From assembly GCF_038443385.1 (NCBI RefSeq), contig NZ_CP151726.1, positions 5,022,001 through 5,086,000 of the forward strand: a DNA stretch of 64,000 nt, in the 5' to 3' direction. The translations under genes were made by a program, and so were the position numbers. This DNA is from Stieleria varia. Lineage in GTDB: Bacteria; Planctomycetota; Planctomycetia; Pirellulales; Pirellulaceae. The notes under the pieces are model-generated. The model was not told where the DNA came from. It ran no database searches and saw nothing but the letters and a program-made list of their open reading frames with translations. Numbering within the stretch: the first letter of the stretch is position 1; every line of letters begins with the position of its first letter. This document shows positions 33,609 to 43,343 of this stretch, one piece after another.

Positions 33609-36600
33609 TCAACGAGCCAAGAACAATCGTTTGTTGATCAACCGGGGAGCTTGAACGACAACCGACGCCAAATCGTCTTCCGTGGCCACCCCATTGTCGG
33701 GAGTGCTGTCGCGGTCAAACTCGTTCGTCGCCACCAATTCGATCGGCACTTGGCGAATCCCCCGAGCGTCGACTCGCAGGTTCAGAACGAGGCGAGACGC
33801 TGATCCAGCGGCCAAATCTCCCAGCGTCCAAAGGCCCGAGACACTGTCAAAGGAGCCGTCTTGTGGCTGGCTGCTCATCAAAGTAAGGGTGTCGGGAATG
33901 GTGACGTTGAACACCACTCCGGTCGCGTCGGCGGGGCCTTCGTTGGCCGCTGTGAAGACGACTTGGACGACATCGCCCTCCATCGGCTCCAGGTTGTCAA
34001 TCGTCCCCAGCACGGATACATCAACCACGCGAGGTGTGACCGCCGCCGTGGCCTGGTCGTCTTCGGCCGCGTTGCCGTTTCCGGGCGTGCTGTTGGGATC
34101 GATCTGACGAGACATCACAATTTCGGCGGCATTGGTCGCCGACTGTGCGCTGGTGACCGCAGCTGTCAATCGCAGGGTTTCCGGTGCGCCGACTGAAATT
34201 TGGCCGATCGTCCAATTTCCTGTTTCCGGATCGTACTGGCCGCTGCTGGGGTTGGCGGCGACCAAACGTAGGCCGGAGGGCAGTTGATCGGCAACCACGA
34301 CACCGGTAGCCGTGTTGGGACCGGCATTGGAGACCGTGATCAGGAATTCTATTTCATCCGTGCGCCCTGGGTTTGCGTTGTCGACGGTCTTGGTCAACGA
34401 GAGATCCGCTATTTGCGTGGTCAACGTCACGGACGCTTGATCATCTTCTCCTGCGACCGCGTTGCCTGGGGTGCTGTCCAAGTCCGGTTGATCAACGCTG
34501 CGGATCTCGGCCGTGTTCTCTGCGCTGCTGATCATCTCCACGATTGCTTCGATGATGATCGACGGTGTTGCTCCCGGAGCAACGCTGCCGACGTTCCAAA
34601 TACCGCTGCGCGGGTCGTAGCCTCCGACGCTGCCGCGGGTACCGCGGAACGTCAAGCCATCGGGAAGCAAATCGAGCACCGTCACTCCCGTCGCGGTCGA
34701 GGGGCCTTGGTTAGTCAAACCGATTTCAAATTCTACGACGTCACCGATGTTGGGATTGTCGTCGTTGATGGATTTCGTCAGAGCAAGGTCGACCAGTTCA
34801 GGCGACAACGCCGCGCTCGCTTGGTCGTCTTCATCAGGCACGTCGTTGGCCGGCGTGCTATCGGGGTCGAATTGATCACTCGCCGTGATCTGTGCTACGT
34901 TCGTTTTATCGTCAACGGAATCGACGCTCGCGGTAATCCGCAACACGGCGTCTTGGTTAATAGCCAGTGCAGGGATCGTCCAGATCCCGGAGTTCTCATC
35001 AAAGCTGCCCAAAGTCGGAGCATCTGAGACAAACGTCATGCCGGCCGGCAATTGATCACGCACGTTGACGTTCGTTGCCGGATCAGGGCCGCTGTTGTTG
35101 ACCGTGATGGTAAAGACGACGTTGTTGCCGACGTTGGGTGTGTTGTCGTCGACGGTCTTGGTGAGCGACAAATCCGATGTGGCGGGCGTGATCTCGGCAA
35201 AGGCTTGGTCGTCCTCCGTTGGCAAGTTATTGCCCGGAATGCTGTCGATATCGCTTTGATCCGCAGCGGTGATCTCGGCACTGTTGGTCAAGGTGACTTC
35301 CGTGTCCGCCCGCGCAACAATCTCCAAACGGTTCGTCGTGTTCAGGCCTACTCCGCCGACGTTCCAGATGCCGGTGACGGGATCATAAACGTTGGCTGGC
35401 AAGCTGCGTACAAATGTCAAACCGGCTGGCAGTTGATCGGTCACTTGAACACCGGTCGCTGGATCCAATCCGCTGTTGGTGACCGACAGCAGGAAGGTCA
35501 CTTCATCGCCCGGGTTGGGTTTGTTCGTGCTGGCGGTCTTGGTGAGCGACAGATCGATTTGCTGGGGCATCAGCGCAGCGCTGTCCTGGTCATCCTCGGT
35601 CGCAACACTGTTGGCCGGTTGGGAGTCAGGATCGCTTTGATCGCTCGCGGTGATCTGAGCGGTGTTGCTCAGGTCGTTGGTCGTCTCCAGCACGCCGTTG
35701 ATTCGCAGCATGACCGTGCTGTTGGTGTTGACCGAAGAGGTTTCCTCCGTTGTCGACGAGACGGCGATGTCCAGATTGCCTGTCACGTTCACGTTGGGAA
35801 CATCGACGTGTTCCAGTGCGGCATTGAGGAATCGAATCTCAACGTTGATTCCATTGGCGTTGTCCGATCGGGCGACTTCTCGCAATTGAAACTGCGATGG
35901 CACGTAGCCCAGGGCGATCAATGCGTTTCGAGTTTCCCCCAGCGGATCGGTGCGGAAACTTGCCAATTGGCTTTGGTAGGTCGCGGGGCTGTTCTGCTGA
36001 GTGAAAAGCAGTGTGCCGCTGGTGGCAGAATAAATCTGTGAACCGATCACCAAGACTTGTTTTTCCGTCGGCGCCGGGATATTACCGATCGTCCACACCC
36101 CACTGGATGCGTTGTAAATACCTTCGGAGAGTGTATTGGAAGTAAACCGGATCCCGCTGGGCAACAAATCAGTGACCTGCACGCCAGTTGCGTCGTCCGG
36201 TCCGGCGTTGGTCACCTCGATGTCAAAGGAAACGGTATCTCCGACATTGGGACGATCCGTATCCACGACCGTCTTGGTCAATGACAGGTCCGCCACTTGG
36301 GTGGTGAAGCTGACCGATGCTTGGTCGTCTTCGGTGGCAACGCTGTTACCTGGAATGCTGTCCGAATCGGATTGATCCGCACTGCTGACTTGTGCGACAT
36401 TGGTGCCCGAACCGATGGAGTCGACTCGCGTCCGGATGCTCAAAGAGACGGGATCGTTCAAACCGATGGTACCGATGTTCCAGACGCCGGTACTGACGTT
36501 GTAGCTGCCACGTGTCGGCGTGTTGCTCAAGACCGTGACCCCTTGGGGCAACTGCTCGGCCACCAACACGCTTGTCGCGACATCTGGTCCAGCGTTGTTC

Positions 36601-39272
36601 ACCGTGATGACAAACTCGATCTCGTCGCCGACGGACGGCGAAAAATCGTTGACGGTTTTAGTGAGCGACAAATCGATCTGACGAGGTTGAATCGACGCAT
36701 TGTCTTGGTCATCCTCTGCTGGGTTTCCGTTGCCCGGCGTGCTGTTGGGATCGCTTTGGTCCGATGCGATGATTTCGGCTGAGTTTGTCGTCAGCCCAGG
36801 AGCCGTGACCAAGACGTTCAGATTCAGCGTGACGGGAGCCCCAACGGTGACATCACCGACATTCCAAACGCCCGTGGTTTGGTTGTAGTCTGGGTTTCCA
36901 GGACGATTGGTGCCCGCACCGTAGGTTGCGGAGACGAACTGGGTTCCGGCGGGCAGTCGATCACGTACTTGGACGCCTGTGGCGTTGTTTGGACCGGAGT
37001 TGCTGACGGTGATTTGAAAGGTGATCGTGTCACCGACTTCGGGCGACAAATTGGTCACGCTTTTGGCCAACGACAAGTTCGCCGCCTGCGGTGTCAGCGA
37101 CACGCTCGCTTGATCGTCTTCCACCGGTGCATTATTGCCGGGACTGCTGTTGGGGTCATTTTGATCGACCGTTTGAACTTGGGCCGTGTTCGTCTTGGTG
37201 CCGACGGTGTCGACCGTCGCGGCGAGGGTCAACGTTGCTTCACCACCAGCCGCGATCGAACCGATCGTCCAAACGCCGGTTGCTGCGTTGTATCCACCAC
37301 CGACACTGGCGTTCTGGAACGTCATGCCGATCGGCAATTGATCCAACACCGTCACACCCGTGGCCGCATCCGGCCCTGCATTGGAAACCGTGATGGTGAA
37401 GTTCACGTCATCGCCGACATTGGGCAATGGGTTGCTGACAGTCTTGGTCAAGGACAGGTTTGCACTGGGAGTCGTCAAATCGACGCTGGCAAAGTCATCG
37501 CCTGTGCCATCTCCCGGCGTGCTGTCGAAATCACTTTCCCCTGCCGCGATGACTTCGGCGCTGTTTGTGCGCGAGCCAACCGTGTCGACCACTGCGGTGA
37601 TGGTCAATCGCTCGGTTTCGTTGATGCCGACCGTACCGACCGTCCAAATCCCCGTGCCCGGCGTGTAGGTTCCTTGGGTCGTCGTGATATCGCCCGCGTT
37701 CTCGATTCGCAAACCGGACGGCAGGAGGTCTCGGACGCTGACGCCCGTCGCCGCGTCCGGCCCGGCATTGCTGACGTCGACAAAGAACGTCACACGTTGA
37801 CCGATATTCGGTGACGTCGTGCTGGCGGTCTTGTTGACAGACAGATCGATTTGACGAGGCGTTAATGTCGCGGATGCCGAGTTGTTGGACGTGATCGGGT
37901 CCGTTTGATCCGAGCGTGTGATGCTGGCCGTGTTGGTCTTGCCACCGAGACTATCGACGCGTCCAGTGATCGTCAGGTCTGCGCGGTTTGCCGCTCCGAC
38001 CGGCAACGAGCCGATGTTCCAGATGCCGGTGGCCGTGTTGTAGGCTGCGTTATTGGACGACGATAGGAATGTCACACCGGCGGGCAGTTGATCGGTGACT
38101 TGAACGCTGGTCGCCGTTTGAGGACCAAGGTTGGTCACAGCCAATGTGTAGGTCACGGTGTCGCCGACATTGGGCGATTGGACGTTGGCCGATTTGGTGA
38201 TCGATAAATCGGCTTGTTCAAAATTGTCGAAGTTTGCTGTGAACTGAGTGGCCGCGAACGCGCCGATCAACTTCGCCGATCCGTTGGTCTGATTCATTCC
38301 CTGAATCACCAACTCGACCGCCGTCGCGTTAGTAAAATCAGCACCTCCGCCGTTGGCCGTGAATGCGGAGAACGGCACGAACTCCATGACCGTGTCCAGC
38401 GCGCTGTTGACGATCGGGATGTCCACCGTCGCGGTGCTGAAACGGTTGGAGGTTCCGGCATTGGAATCGTTGCTGTAGACACGCAGCAGAGCGGTGCTGC
38501 CGGCGATGTCGGTTCCCATGTCCAAGATGAATCCGAGAGAATTTCCGCCCCCGGTCAAATCCGATACGAAACCGCCAGTATCGGCCACCGTCAGCGGGTT
38601 GCCGTCAGCGTTTCCGTCCCAGACGATGCGTCGCTCGCCGTCGCCACCGGTGATGGAGTCGAACGTGATCACGTCCGCAGCGGCTTCGTTGACCGACAAC
38701 TGAATACTGCCGTTGGTGCTGGTTTTGTTGACAATCAGATCACGGTGACCGCCGATCGCATCCGTCGTGGCTTGGCTGCTGGTGACCGGGACGCCGTCCG
38801 CTACGCTGTCCAAGACCGTTTGGCCCGTTGTATCAAACGTATCGATCGGCTCGACCAACGTGCCTTGAACATCCGTGGCAGAGATCACGATGACCGGTGA
38901 CGTCATGTCACTCAGTTGGCGACCGCCTGGAATCGTTTGACTAATCTGTCGAACGACATAGCTACCCTGTTGCAGACGCGGGAACGTGTACACTCCGCTG
39001 GAGTTCGTGGTGGCCGACAGAGGCTGGTTGTTAGTGCCCAGAATCGGCGAGCCGCTCCCGTTCTCCAAGCGAACTTCGGCGCCGACGATCCGCGGCTCTC
39101 CCGGTTCAGCGACGGAGTTGCCGTTAATGTCGTCAAACAAGATCCCAGTGATGGCCGACAAGTCATCGGCTTGTGCGAGCACACGTCGGCTTTCCAGAAT
39201 TTGCAATTGCGGACGAAAACGCAAGCGGCGACGGCGCGCGCGATCATTGGATGGAGCAGTGGGTCGTTTCAT
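33609..39272 (-). CDS. Giant DUF11-repeat surface protein
   Basis: About 1,887 residues from the ATG at 39272. A basic N-terminus with LQILESRRVLA matches the motif that opens many large planctomycete exported proteins. A SdrD/Cna-B-like domain follows (GILFDDINGNSVAEPGEPRI). Then come a ~250-residue region and eleven DUF11 repeats of about 120 residues. Each starts near DLSLTKTV and VGD..F.ITVSNAGPDAATG and closes with SDQSDPDSxPGN..EDDQAS, a possible Ca2+-binding acidic loop. Repeat 6 carries a ~110-residue insert. Likely a cell-surface or matrix adhesin-like protein. No C-terminal sorting signal is visible (the end is INKRLFLAR). Confidence 0.9.
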   Translation of the reverse strand: MKRPTAPSNDRARRRRLRFRPQLQILESRRVLAQADDLSAITGILFDDINGNSVAEPGEPRIVGAEVRLENGSGSPILGTNNQPLSATTNSSGVYTFPRLQQGSYVVRQISQTIPGGRQLSDMTSPVIVISATDVQGTLVEPIDTFDTTGQTVLDSVADGVPVTSSQATTDAIGGHRDLIVNKTSTNGSIQLSVNEAAADVITFDSITGGDGERRIVWDGNADGNPLTVADTGGFVSDLTGGGNSLGFILDMGTDIAGSTALLRVYSNDSNAGTSNRFSTATVDIPIVNSALDTVMEFVPFSAFTANGGGADFTNATAVELVIQGMNQTNGSAKLIGAFAATQFTANFDNFEQADLSITKSANVQSPNVGDTVTYTLAVTNLGPQTATSVQVTDQLPAGVTFLSSSNNAAYNTATGIWNIGSLPVGAANRADLTITGRVDSLGGKTNTASITRSDQTDPITSNNSASATLTPRQIDLSVNKTASTTSPNIGQRVTFFVDVSNAGPDAATGVSVRDLLPSGLRIENAGDITTTQGTYTPGTGIWTVGTVGINETERLTITAVVDTVGSRTNSAEVIAAGESDFDSTPGDGTGDDFASVDLTTPSANLSLTKTVSNPLPNVGDDVNFTITVSNAGPDAATGVTVLDQLPIGMTFQNASVGGGYNAATGVWTIGSIAAGGEATLTLAATVDTVGTKTNTAQVQTVDQNDPNSSPGNNAPVEDDQASVSLTPQAANLSLAKSVTNLSPEVGDTITFQITVSNSGPNNATGVQVRDRLPAGTQFVSATYGAGTNRPGNPDYNQTTGVWNVGDVTVGAPVTLNLNVLVTAPGLTTNSAEIIASDQSDPNSTPGNGNPAEDDQDNASIQPRQIDLSLTKTVNDFSPSVGDEIEFVITVNNAGPDVATSVLVAEQLPQGVTVLSNTPTRGSYNVSTGVWNIGTIGLNDPVSLSIRTRVDSIGSGTNVAQVSSADQSDSDSIPGNSVATEDDQASVSFTTQVADLSLTKTVVDTDRPNVGDTVSFDIEVTNAGPDDATGVQVTDLLPSGIRFTSNTLSEGIYNASSGVWTIGNIPAPTEKQVLVIGSQIYSATSGTLLFTQQNSPATYQSQLASFRTDPLGETRNALIALGYVPSQFQLREVARSDNANGINVEIRFLNAALEHVDVPNVNVTGNLDIAVSSTTEETSSVNTNSTVMLRINGVLETTNDLSNTAQITASDQSDPDSQPANSVATEDDQDSAALMPQQIDLSLTKTASTNKPNPGDEVTFLLSVTNSGLDPATGVQVTDQLPAGLTFVRSLPANVYDPVTGIWNVGGVGLNTTNRLEIVARADTEVTLTNSAEITAADQSDIDSIPGNNLPTEDDQAFAEITPATSDLSLTKTVDDNTPNVGNNVVFTITVNNSGPDPATNVNVRDQLPAGMTFVSDAPTLGSFDENSGIWTIPALAINQDAVLRITASVDSVDDKTNVAQITASDQFDPDSTPANDVPDEDDQASAALSPELVDLALTKSINDDNPNIGDVVEFEIGLTNQGPSTATGVTVLDLLPDGLTFRGTRGSVGGYDPRSGIWNVGSVAPGATPSIIIEAIVEMISSAENTAEIRSVDQPDLDSTPGNAVAGEDDQASVTLTTQIADLSLTKTVDNANPGRTDEIEFLITVSNAGPNTATGVVVADQLPSGLRLVAANPSSGQYDPETGNWTIGQISVGAPETLRLTAAVTSAQSATNAAEIVMSRQIDPNSTPGNGNAAEDDQATAAVTPRVVDVSVLGTIDNLEPMEGDVVQVVFTAANEGPADATGVVFNVTIPDTLTLMSSQPQDGSFDSVSGLWTLGDLAAGSASRLVLNLRVDARGIRQVPIELVATNEFDRDSTPDNGVATEDDLASVVVQAPRLINKRLFLAR

Positions 39273-39556
39273 GGATGCGCTTTGGGGGAGGGCCGCAGCG
39301 ATCGCAGGGGGTGGGAGTTGGAGGAGGCTCCCGGCAATCAATGCGGTACGTAACGCATTGGGTATCGGCAGGGAACAAGCCGCTATGAAAGAATTCGAAT
39401 CGACTGGCCACCAACTGGCGCTGGTTGACTGTCAGAACCCGTCGGACAGTCATATCTTGGGATGAAAGATCTCAATCTCGCGATTGAACCAGTCAAGACG
39501 ATTGATCCAAGTCCGTAAATTAGCGGGTCGCGCAACACGACGACGCGTTGGAGTTC

Positions 39557-41040
39557 AGGCTTCAGCCCAATACCGCTAAGTTAGTATTCAAAAAAAGCAG
39601 CATCCCTGCGAGGATTGTGGTGTTCAAATACATCACCTCAGCAAGGAAGCTGCCATGTCAAAGCGTGACAAAAATACGGTCGCAACGCAAGAGAAGCGAT
39701 TCTGCCGCGAACGCATTGCTTGCTTGAAGAGAATCGTCGGCAGTCGGTTTGTAAAGTCGGAGGTTCGGCAACGCAACCTGCAGAAGCGATCGAGCCGAAA
39801 GTGCCCTGCCGACGTGATGGCTTGGTTCGTCATCGCGATGTGGCTCTTTGGTGATTCGGCTTACCCCAAAGTCTTTCGGTGGCTGCATCGGTTCGTCAAA
39901 GATCGCATGCCCTCCTCGAGTGCCTTGACCCAAGCCCGTGCTCGACTGGGCATACCCATCATGGCATCGATCTACCAGAAAACGGTCTGCTGTCTTTGCC
40001 AAACCAGCACATCCGGTGCTTTCTACGCCGGGATGCTACTCGTCGCCGTCGATGGATTTGTCCTCAATTTGCCCGACAGCAAAGCCAACCGGCGAGCCTT
40101 CGGAAGGCCCAAAAACGGAACCTCGATGGGAGCTTTCCCTCAAGCCAGAATCGTGGCTCTGTGCGAGATCGGTTCGCATGTCTTCTTCGGCTTCCTCCTC
40201 AAGCCGATTCGCTGCGGCGAAGTCACGTTGGCGAAGCTCGTTTACCGCTATTTGCCGCCCCAAAGCTTACTTCTATTTGACATCGGCTTCTGTACGACAG
40301 ACTTGATGCGGCAGGTGATCGACGGGAAATCCGACTTCCTGGGACGCTGCAAAACCAACCGTTGTTTTCGCAAAGACAAGGTGCTTCGTGACGGTTCATA
40401 TCTGTCGAAGATTTACGCCACTGACTACGACCGCCTCAAAGACCGCGACGGAACCGTCGTGCGTGTGATCGAGTACACGCTGGATGATCCTCAGCGTGCT
40501 GGCCATGGGGAAACGCATCGACTCATTACGACGCTGCTGGACGAGGCACAGCATCCTGCCGAGACGCTGATCGTTCTTTACCACGAGCGTTGGGAAGAAG
40601 AGATCGCGATTGACGAAGCGAAGACTCACCTACGTCATCAACCGAAACTCCGTAGCCACAGCCCGGCCGGTGTGATGCAAGAGGTCTATGGCCTGCTGAT
40701 CGCTCACTTCGTGATCCGCAAACTGGCTTTCGAAGCGGCCAAGAAGGCTGACGTGCCTCCCAATCGGATTTCATTCACCGGCACAGTCGAAGTACTGCGT
40801 GTCAACTTGGCCGAGGCACCGCGTAGCCCACGAAATTTTTCGCATTGGTACGAATCGCTGATCCTGGAACTCAGCCGCGAGGTGCTCCAACCACGTCGCA
40901 ACCGAGTCAATCCGCGAGTGATCAAACGACCACAAAGTAAGTGGCCAAAGAAACGCGACAAACACCGGCATTTGCCGCCTCTGAAGCACCACTTCGACGA
41001 AACCATACAAATCTTAACTTAGCGGTATTGGGCTGAAGCC
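39557..41040. mobile_element. IS4-type insertion sequence, complete
   Basis: Perfect 26-bp terminal inverted repeats lie at 39557-39582 and 41015-41040 (GGCTTCAGCCCAATACCGCT and on). One transposase gene lies between. The transposase stop codon lies within the right repeat. No target-site duplication is evident next to these ends, so either the true ends differ by a few bases or a flank has changed. It sits in the spacer between the DUF11 gene promoter side and the oxidoreductase gene. Confidence 0.9.
39655..41022 (+). CDS. IS4 family transposase
   Basis: A 455-residue DDE transposase. VAVDGFVLNLPD (~residue 130) carries the first aspartate, LLFDIGFCTTDLMRQVIDGK (~residue 208) the second, and YHERWEEEIAIDEAK (~residue 305) the catalytic glutamate in the Y-x2-R/W-x3-E-x6 form typical of IS4. 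The frame is intact from ATG to stop, so the element may be active. The C-terminal basic region (RPQSKWPKKRDKHRH) is normal for the group. Confidence 0.92.
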   Translation: MSKRDKNTVATQEKRFCRERIACLKRIVGSRFVKSEVRQRNLQKRSSRKCPADVMAWFVIAMWLFGDSAYPKVFRWLHRFVKDRMPSSSALTQARARLGIPIMASIYQKTVCCLCQTSTSGAFYAGMLLVAVDGFVLNLPDSKANRRAFGRPKNGTSMGAFPQARIVALCEIGSHVFFGFLLKPIRCGEVTLAKLVYRYLPPQSLLLFDIGFCTTDLMRQVIDGKSDFLGRCKTNRCFRKDKVLRDGSYLSKIYATDYDRLKDRDGTVVRVIEYTLDDPQRAGHGETHRLITTLLDEAQHPAETLIVLYHERWEEEIAIDEAKTHLRHQPKLRSHSPAGVMQEVYGLLIAHFVIRKLAFEAAKKADVPPNRISFTGTVEVLRVNLAEAPRSPRNFSHWYESLILELSREVLQPRRNRVNPRVIKRPQSKWPKKRDKHRHLPPLKHHFDETIQILT

Positions 41041-41145
41041 CGGCACACCAGCAATCGTCGTTCGACCAGCCATCCAGTCGCATGCGAGGAAGGGGGCCGG
41101 TCTGCGGAAATCTGCGATGGGGATTAGCAAGACGCTTGGTGAGAC

Positions 41146-41176
41146 ACGCTATCGACTTGGAAAGTCGAGCGACAAT
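41146..41176. repeat. Isolated copy of the wecB-side structured repeat
   Basis: ACGCTATCGACTTGGAAAGT and on matches the core of the repeat at 22584-22713. The stem TCGACTT/AAGTCGA (41152-41158, 41162-41168) differs from the first copy's TCGATTT/AAATCGA by paired changes, so the hairpin is kept. It lies just past the 3' end of the oxidoreductase gene. Confidence 0.6.
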
Positions 41177-41183
41177 CCCAACC

Positions 41184-42548
41184 TCAAATCAGTTTGGTTT
41201 CACCGGGAACGGCAAACTTGGGCTCGGGACGGGACGCTTTCATGTCCAGCTTTTCCGGGAACAAATTCAGCTTTGACTTGTTGGTCAAGAAATCCCAAGT
41301 GACATCTTGCCCGGTGTACGCGGCGACGCGTCCAAGGGTTGCCGTCAGCGAACTCTCTGCGGTTGCTGCAAGTTCAACAATCGGCTCACCAGCTCGAATC
41401 GAGTCCACCAAATCCTTGTGCTCTTGTTTGTACGCCGCGCTGAGATCGCCTTTCATCGACCACAGTTCGTTGCCATCGCGATCCGTGATCGTTGCACCTT
41501 GATTCGCACCGTAGATCGTCGCGATGCCTTTGGTGCCGTAGATCACGTTGCTATTGTCACCCTTGGTTCCCGGAATCTGCCGACACTTGAACGAGATCAT
41601 TCGATTGCCAGGATAGATGTAGTCGACGGAGATGCTGTCCCACATTTCGCTGCCTTCGGGACGAGTGAACCTGCCGCCGCTGCCGTAGGCTGATTCGGGC
41701 GGACCGCCCATGATCCAGTTGATCGTGTCGATGTTATGGACGGCTTGCTCGGTGATCTGGTCACCGGAGAGCCAGATGTAGTGCATCCAGTTAAACACTT
41801 GGTACTCCGTATCGGTCATGCCCTCTGGACGAGGCTTGAACCAGATACCGTTACTGCAGTATCGGGTGGTGCCGCCGACGATGTCGCCGATCTGACCTTC
41901 ATGAATACGCTTGATCGCTTCGACATAGTTGGTCTGTCGACGATACTGGGTTCCGGTAACGATCGCTGTCTTGTTCGATTTGGCCTTGGCGTCAGCAAAC
42001 AAACAGGTGCGGTAGCCGGCGGGATCGACGCAAGTGGGCTTTTCGGCGAAGACGTGTTTGCCAGCGTCGACGGCTTCGACCAAGTAGTCCGGTCGGAAGC
42101 CCGGGGGCATCGTCAGGAAAACCAAGTCGACATCGGGATCGTCCAAAATCCGCTTGTAGCCGTCGATGCCGACGTGCATTTTGGACGGATCCACATCGAC
42201 CTTGCCCTCGAACTTTTTCAAGCGGTCGACGATTCCAAACTTGCCCTCGCTCAAATCCGCCAATGCGGTCAATTTGACGTTTTCGTTGATCGACAGTGAA
42301 TCATTGATGGCTCCGGAGCCTCGCCCCCCGACGCCTACAACGCCGATCCGAACCACTTGCTTTTCCGTGTCCTCGGGTTCCGCGCCACGAACGGGCCGAG
42401 TGGAAACCATGCCGGCACCCGCGGCCAGTCCGGCCGACAGCACCGAACCTGACTTCAGAAAGCCGCGTCGCGTAGATGGCTGTTCCGAAGGAGCCTGTGC
42501 CTCGGTGGTGTCGATTTCTTGTTGCCGGGTGACGCTGCGTTCTTTCAT
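41184..42548 (-). CDS. Gfo/Idh/MocA family oxidoreductase, Tat-exported
   Basis: 454 residues from the ATG at 42548; the frame is open upstream but that part is not protein-like. STRRGFLKSGSVLSAGLAAG (~residues 25-44) is a twin-arginine signal. RIGVVGVGGRGSGAINDSLS is the NAD(P)-binding motif, then HVFAEKPTCVDPAG with the conserved EKP lysine, and EQAVHNIDTINWIMGG in the catalytic half. Such periplasmic dehydrogenase-like proteins are abundant in planctomycetes and act on sugars; the substrate is unknown. It is divergent from rsfS. Confidence 0.9.
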   Translation of the reverse strand: MKERSVTRQQEIDTTEAQAPSEQPSTRRGFLKSGSVLSAGLAAGAGMVSTRPVRGAEPEDTEKQVVRIGVVGVGGRGSGAINDSLSINENVKLTALADLSEGKFGIVDRLKKFEGKVDVDPSKMHVGIDGYKRILDDPDVDLVFLTMPPGFRPDYLVEAVDAGKHVFAEKPTCVDPAGYRTCLFADAKAKSNKTAIVTGTQYRRQTNYVEAIKRIHEGQIGDIVGGTTRYCSNGIWFKPRPEGMTDTEYQVFNWMHYIWLSGDQITEQAVHNIDTINWIMGGPPESAYGSGGRFTRPEGSEMWDSISVDYIYPGNRMISFKCRQIPGTKGDNSNVIYGTKGIATIYGANQGATITDRDGNELWSMKGDLSAAYKQEHKDLVDSIRAGEPIVELAATAESSLTATLGRVAAYTGQDVTWDFLTNKSKLNLFPEKLDMKASRPEPKFAVPGETKLI

Positions 42549-42788
42549 TACACTTCTCAATAGCGGGGAGACTTTGGGGGGGGACTGAGCTCCGGGGAGA
42601 TAGGTACCTCCAGCCGGAAATTGCTTTGGAGCCAGTGGACAATGCTCAGTCACCATGCCTTGCGACCATGCCTTGTGACCGTGCTTTGTCTCCGTCTCCA
42701 AAGGCCGCTGATAGCCGTGCGGCTTCCCTATCATAATGAAATCGCGCTGCCGACGTGACAGATTGAACAAAACTGATAGACTTTCGCC

Positions 42789-43322
42789 ATGACTGAACCA
42801 AGCTCCCCCCCACCGTTGGATTCTGATGACTCGGGTACCCCCGTGGAATCTCGCACAGAATCACCCGACGCCTTAAAATCAGCAGCTTCTGAAACTAAGA
42901 GCGTATCGTCCAATCCGATGGTCAACCCGTCGCGATCGATTCGTCCACATGGCATCGCCGAATCCAAGAAACTTGCCGCAGCTGCTGCCCAAGTCGCCCT
43001 GGATAATAATGGCCAGGATGTCGTGGTCTTGGATGTCTGCCATCAATCTGCAGAATTCGATTTGTTTGTTTTGGTCACTGGCCAAAGTCGTCGGCAATTG
43101 CATGCCATCAGTGAACAGATCGATGATGCCTTGGAAAAGGACCTCGGCGAACATCGATTCGGGATCGAAGGCTACGACGAGAGCCGCTGGATTGTGTTGG
43201 ACTATGGCAGCGTCGTGATTCACTTGTTCGATGAAGAAACCCGAGAGTACTACGATTTGGAGTCACTCTGGGCTGACGGCACATCCATCGATCTGGCCGA
43301 TCTCGGTATCACGGTTCACTGA
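42789..43322 (+). CDS. rsfS: Ribosomal silencing factor RsfS
   Basis: A 177-residue protein. The conserved RsfS/Iojap domain occupies about residues 58-175: LAAAAAQVALDNNGQDVVVL, then FDLFVLVTGQSRRQLHAISE, GIEGYDESRWIVLDYGSVVI and FDEETREYYDLESLWAD. It binds uL14 of the large ribosomal subunit and blocks subunit joining in starvation. The first ~55 residues are Ser/Pro rich and outside the family; a later ATG at 42918 could be the true start. argS follows 21 bases after the stop. Confidence 0.93.
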   Translation: MTEPSSPPPLDSDDSGTPVESRTESPDALKSAASETKSVSSNPMVNPSRSIRPHGIAESKKLAAAAAQVALDNNGQDVVVLDVCHQSAEFDLFVLVTGQSRRQLHAISEQIDDALEKDLGEHRFGIEGYDESRWIVLDYGSVVIHLFDEETREYYDLESLWADGTSIDLADLGITVH

Positions 43323-43343
43323 TCAACGCGCTTAGTCCACTCA

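Noticed and set aside
34284-37814. Long plus-strand frames opposite the DUF11 gene (34284-35027, 35052-36041, 36879-37814)
   Set aside because: They repeat with the DUF11 period, have Arg/Asp-rich non-protein-like sequence and are shadows of the minus-strand repeats.
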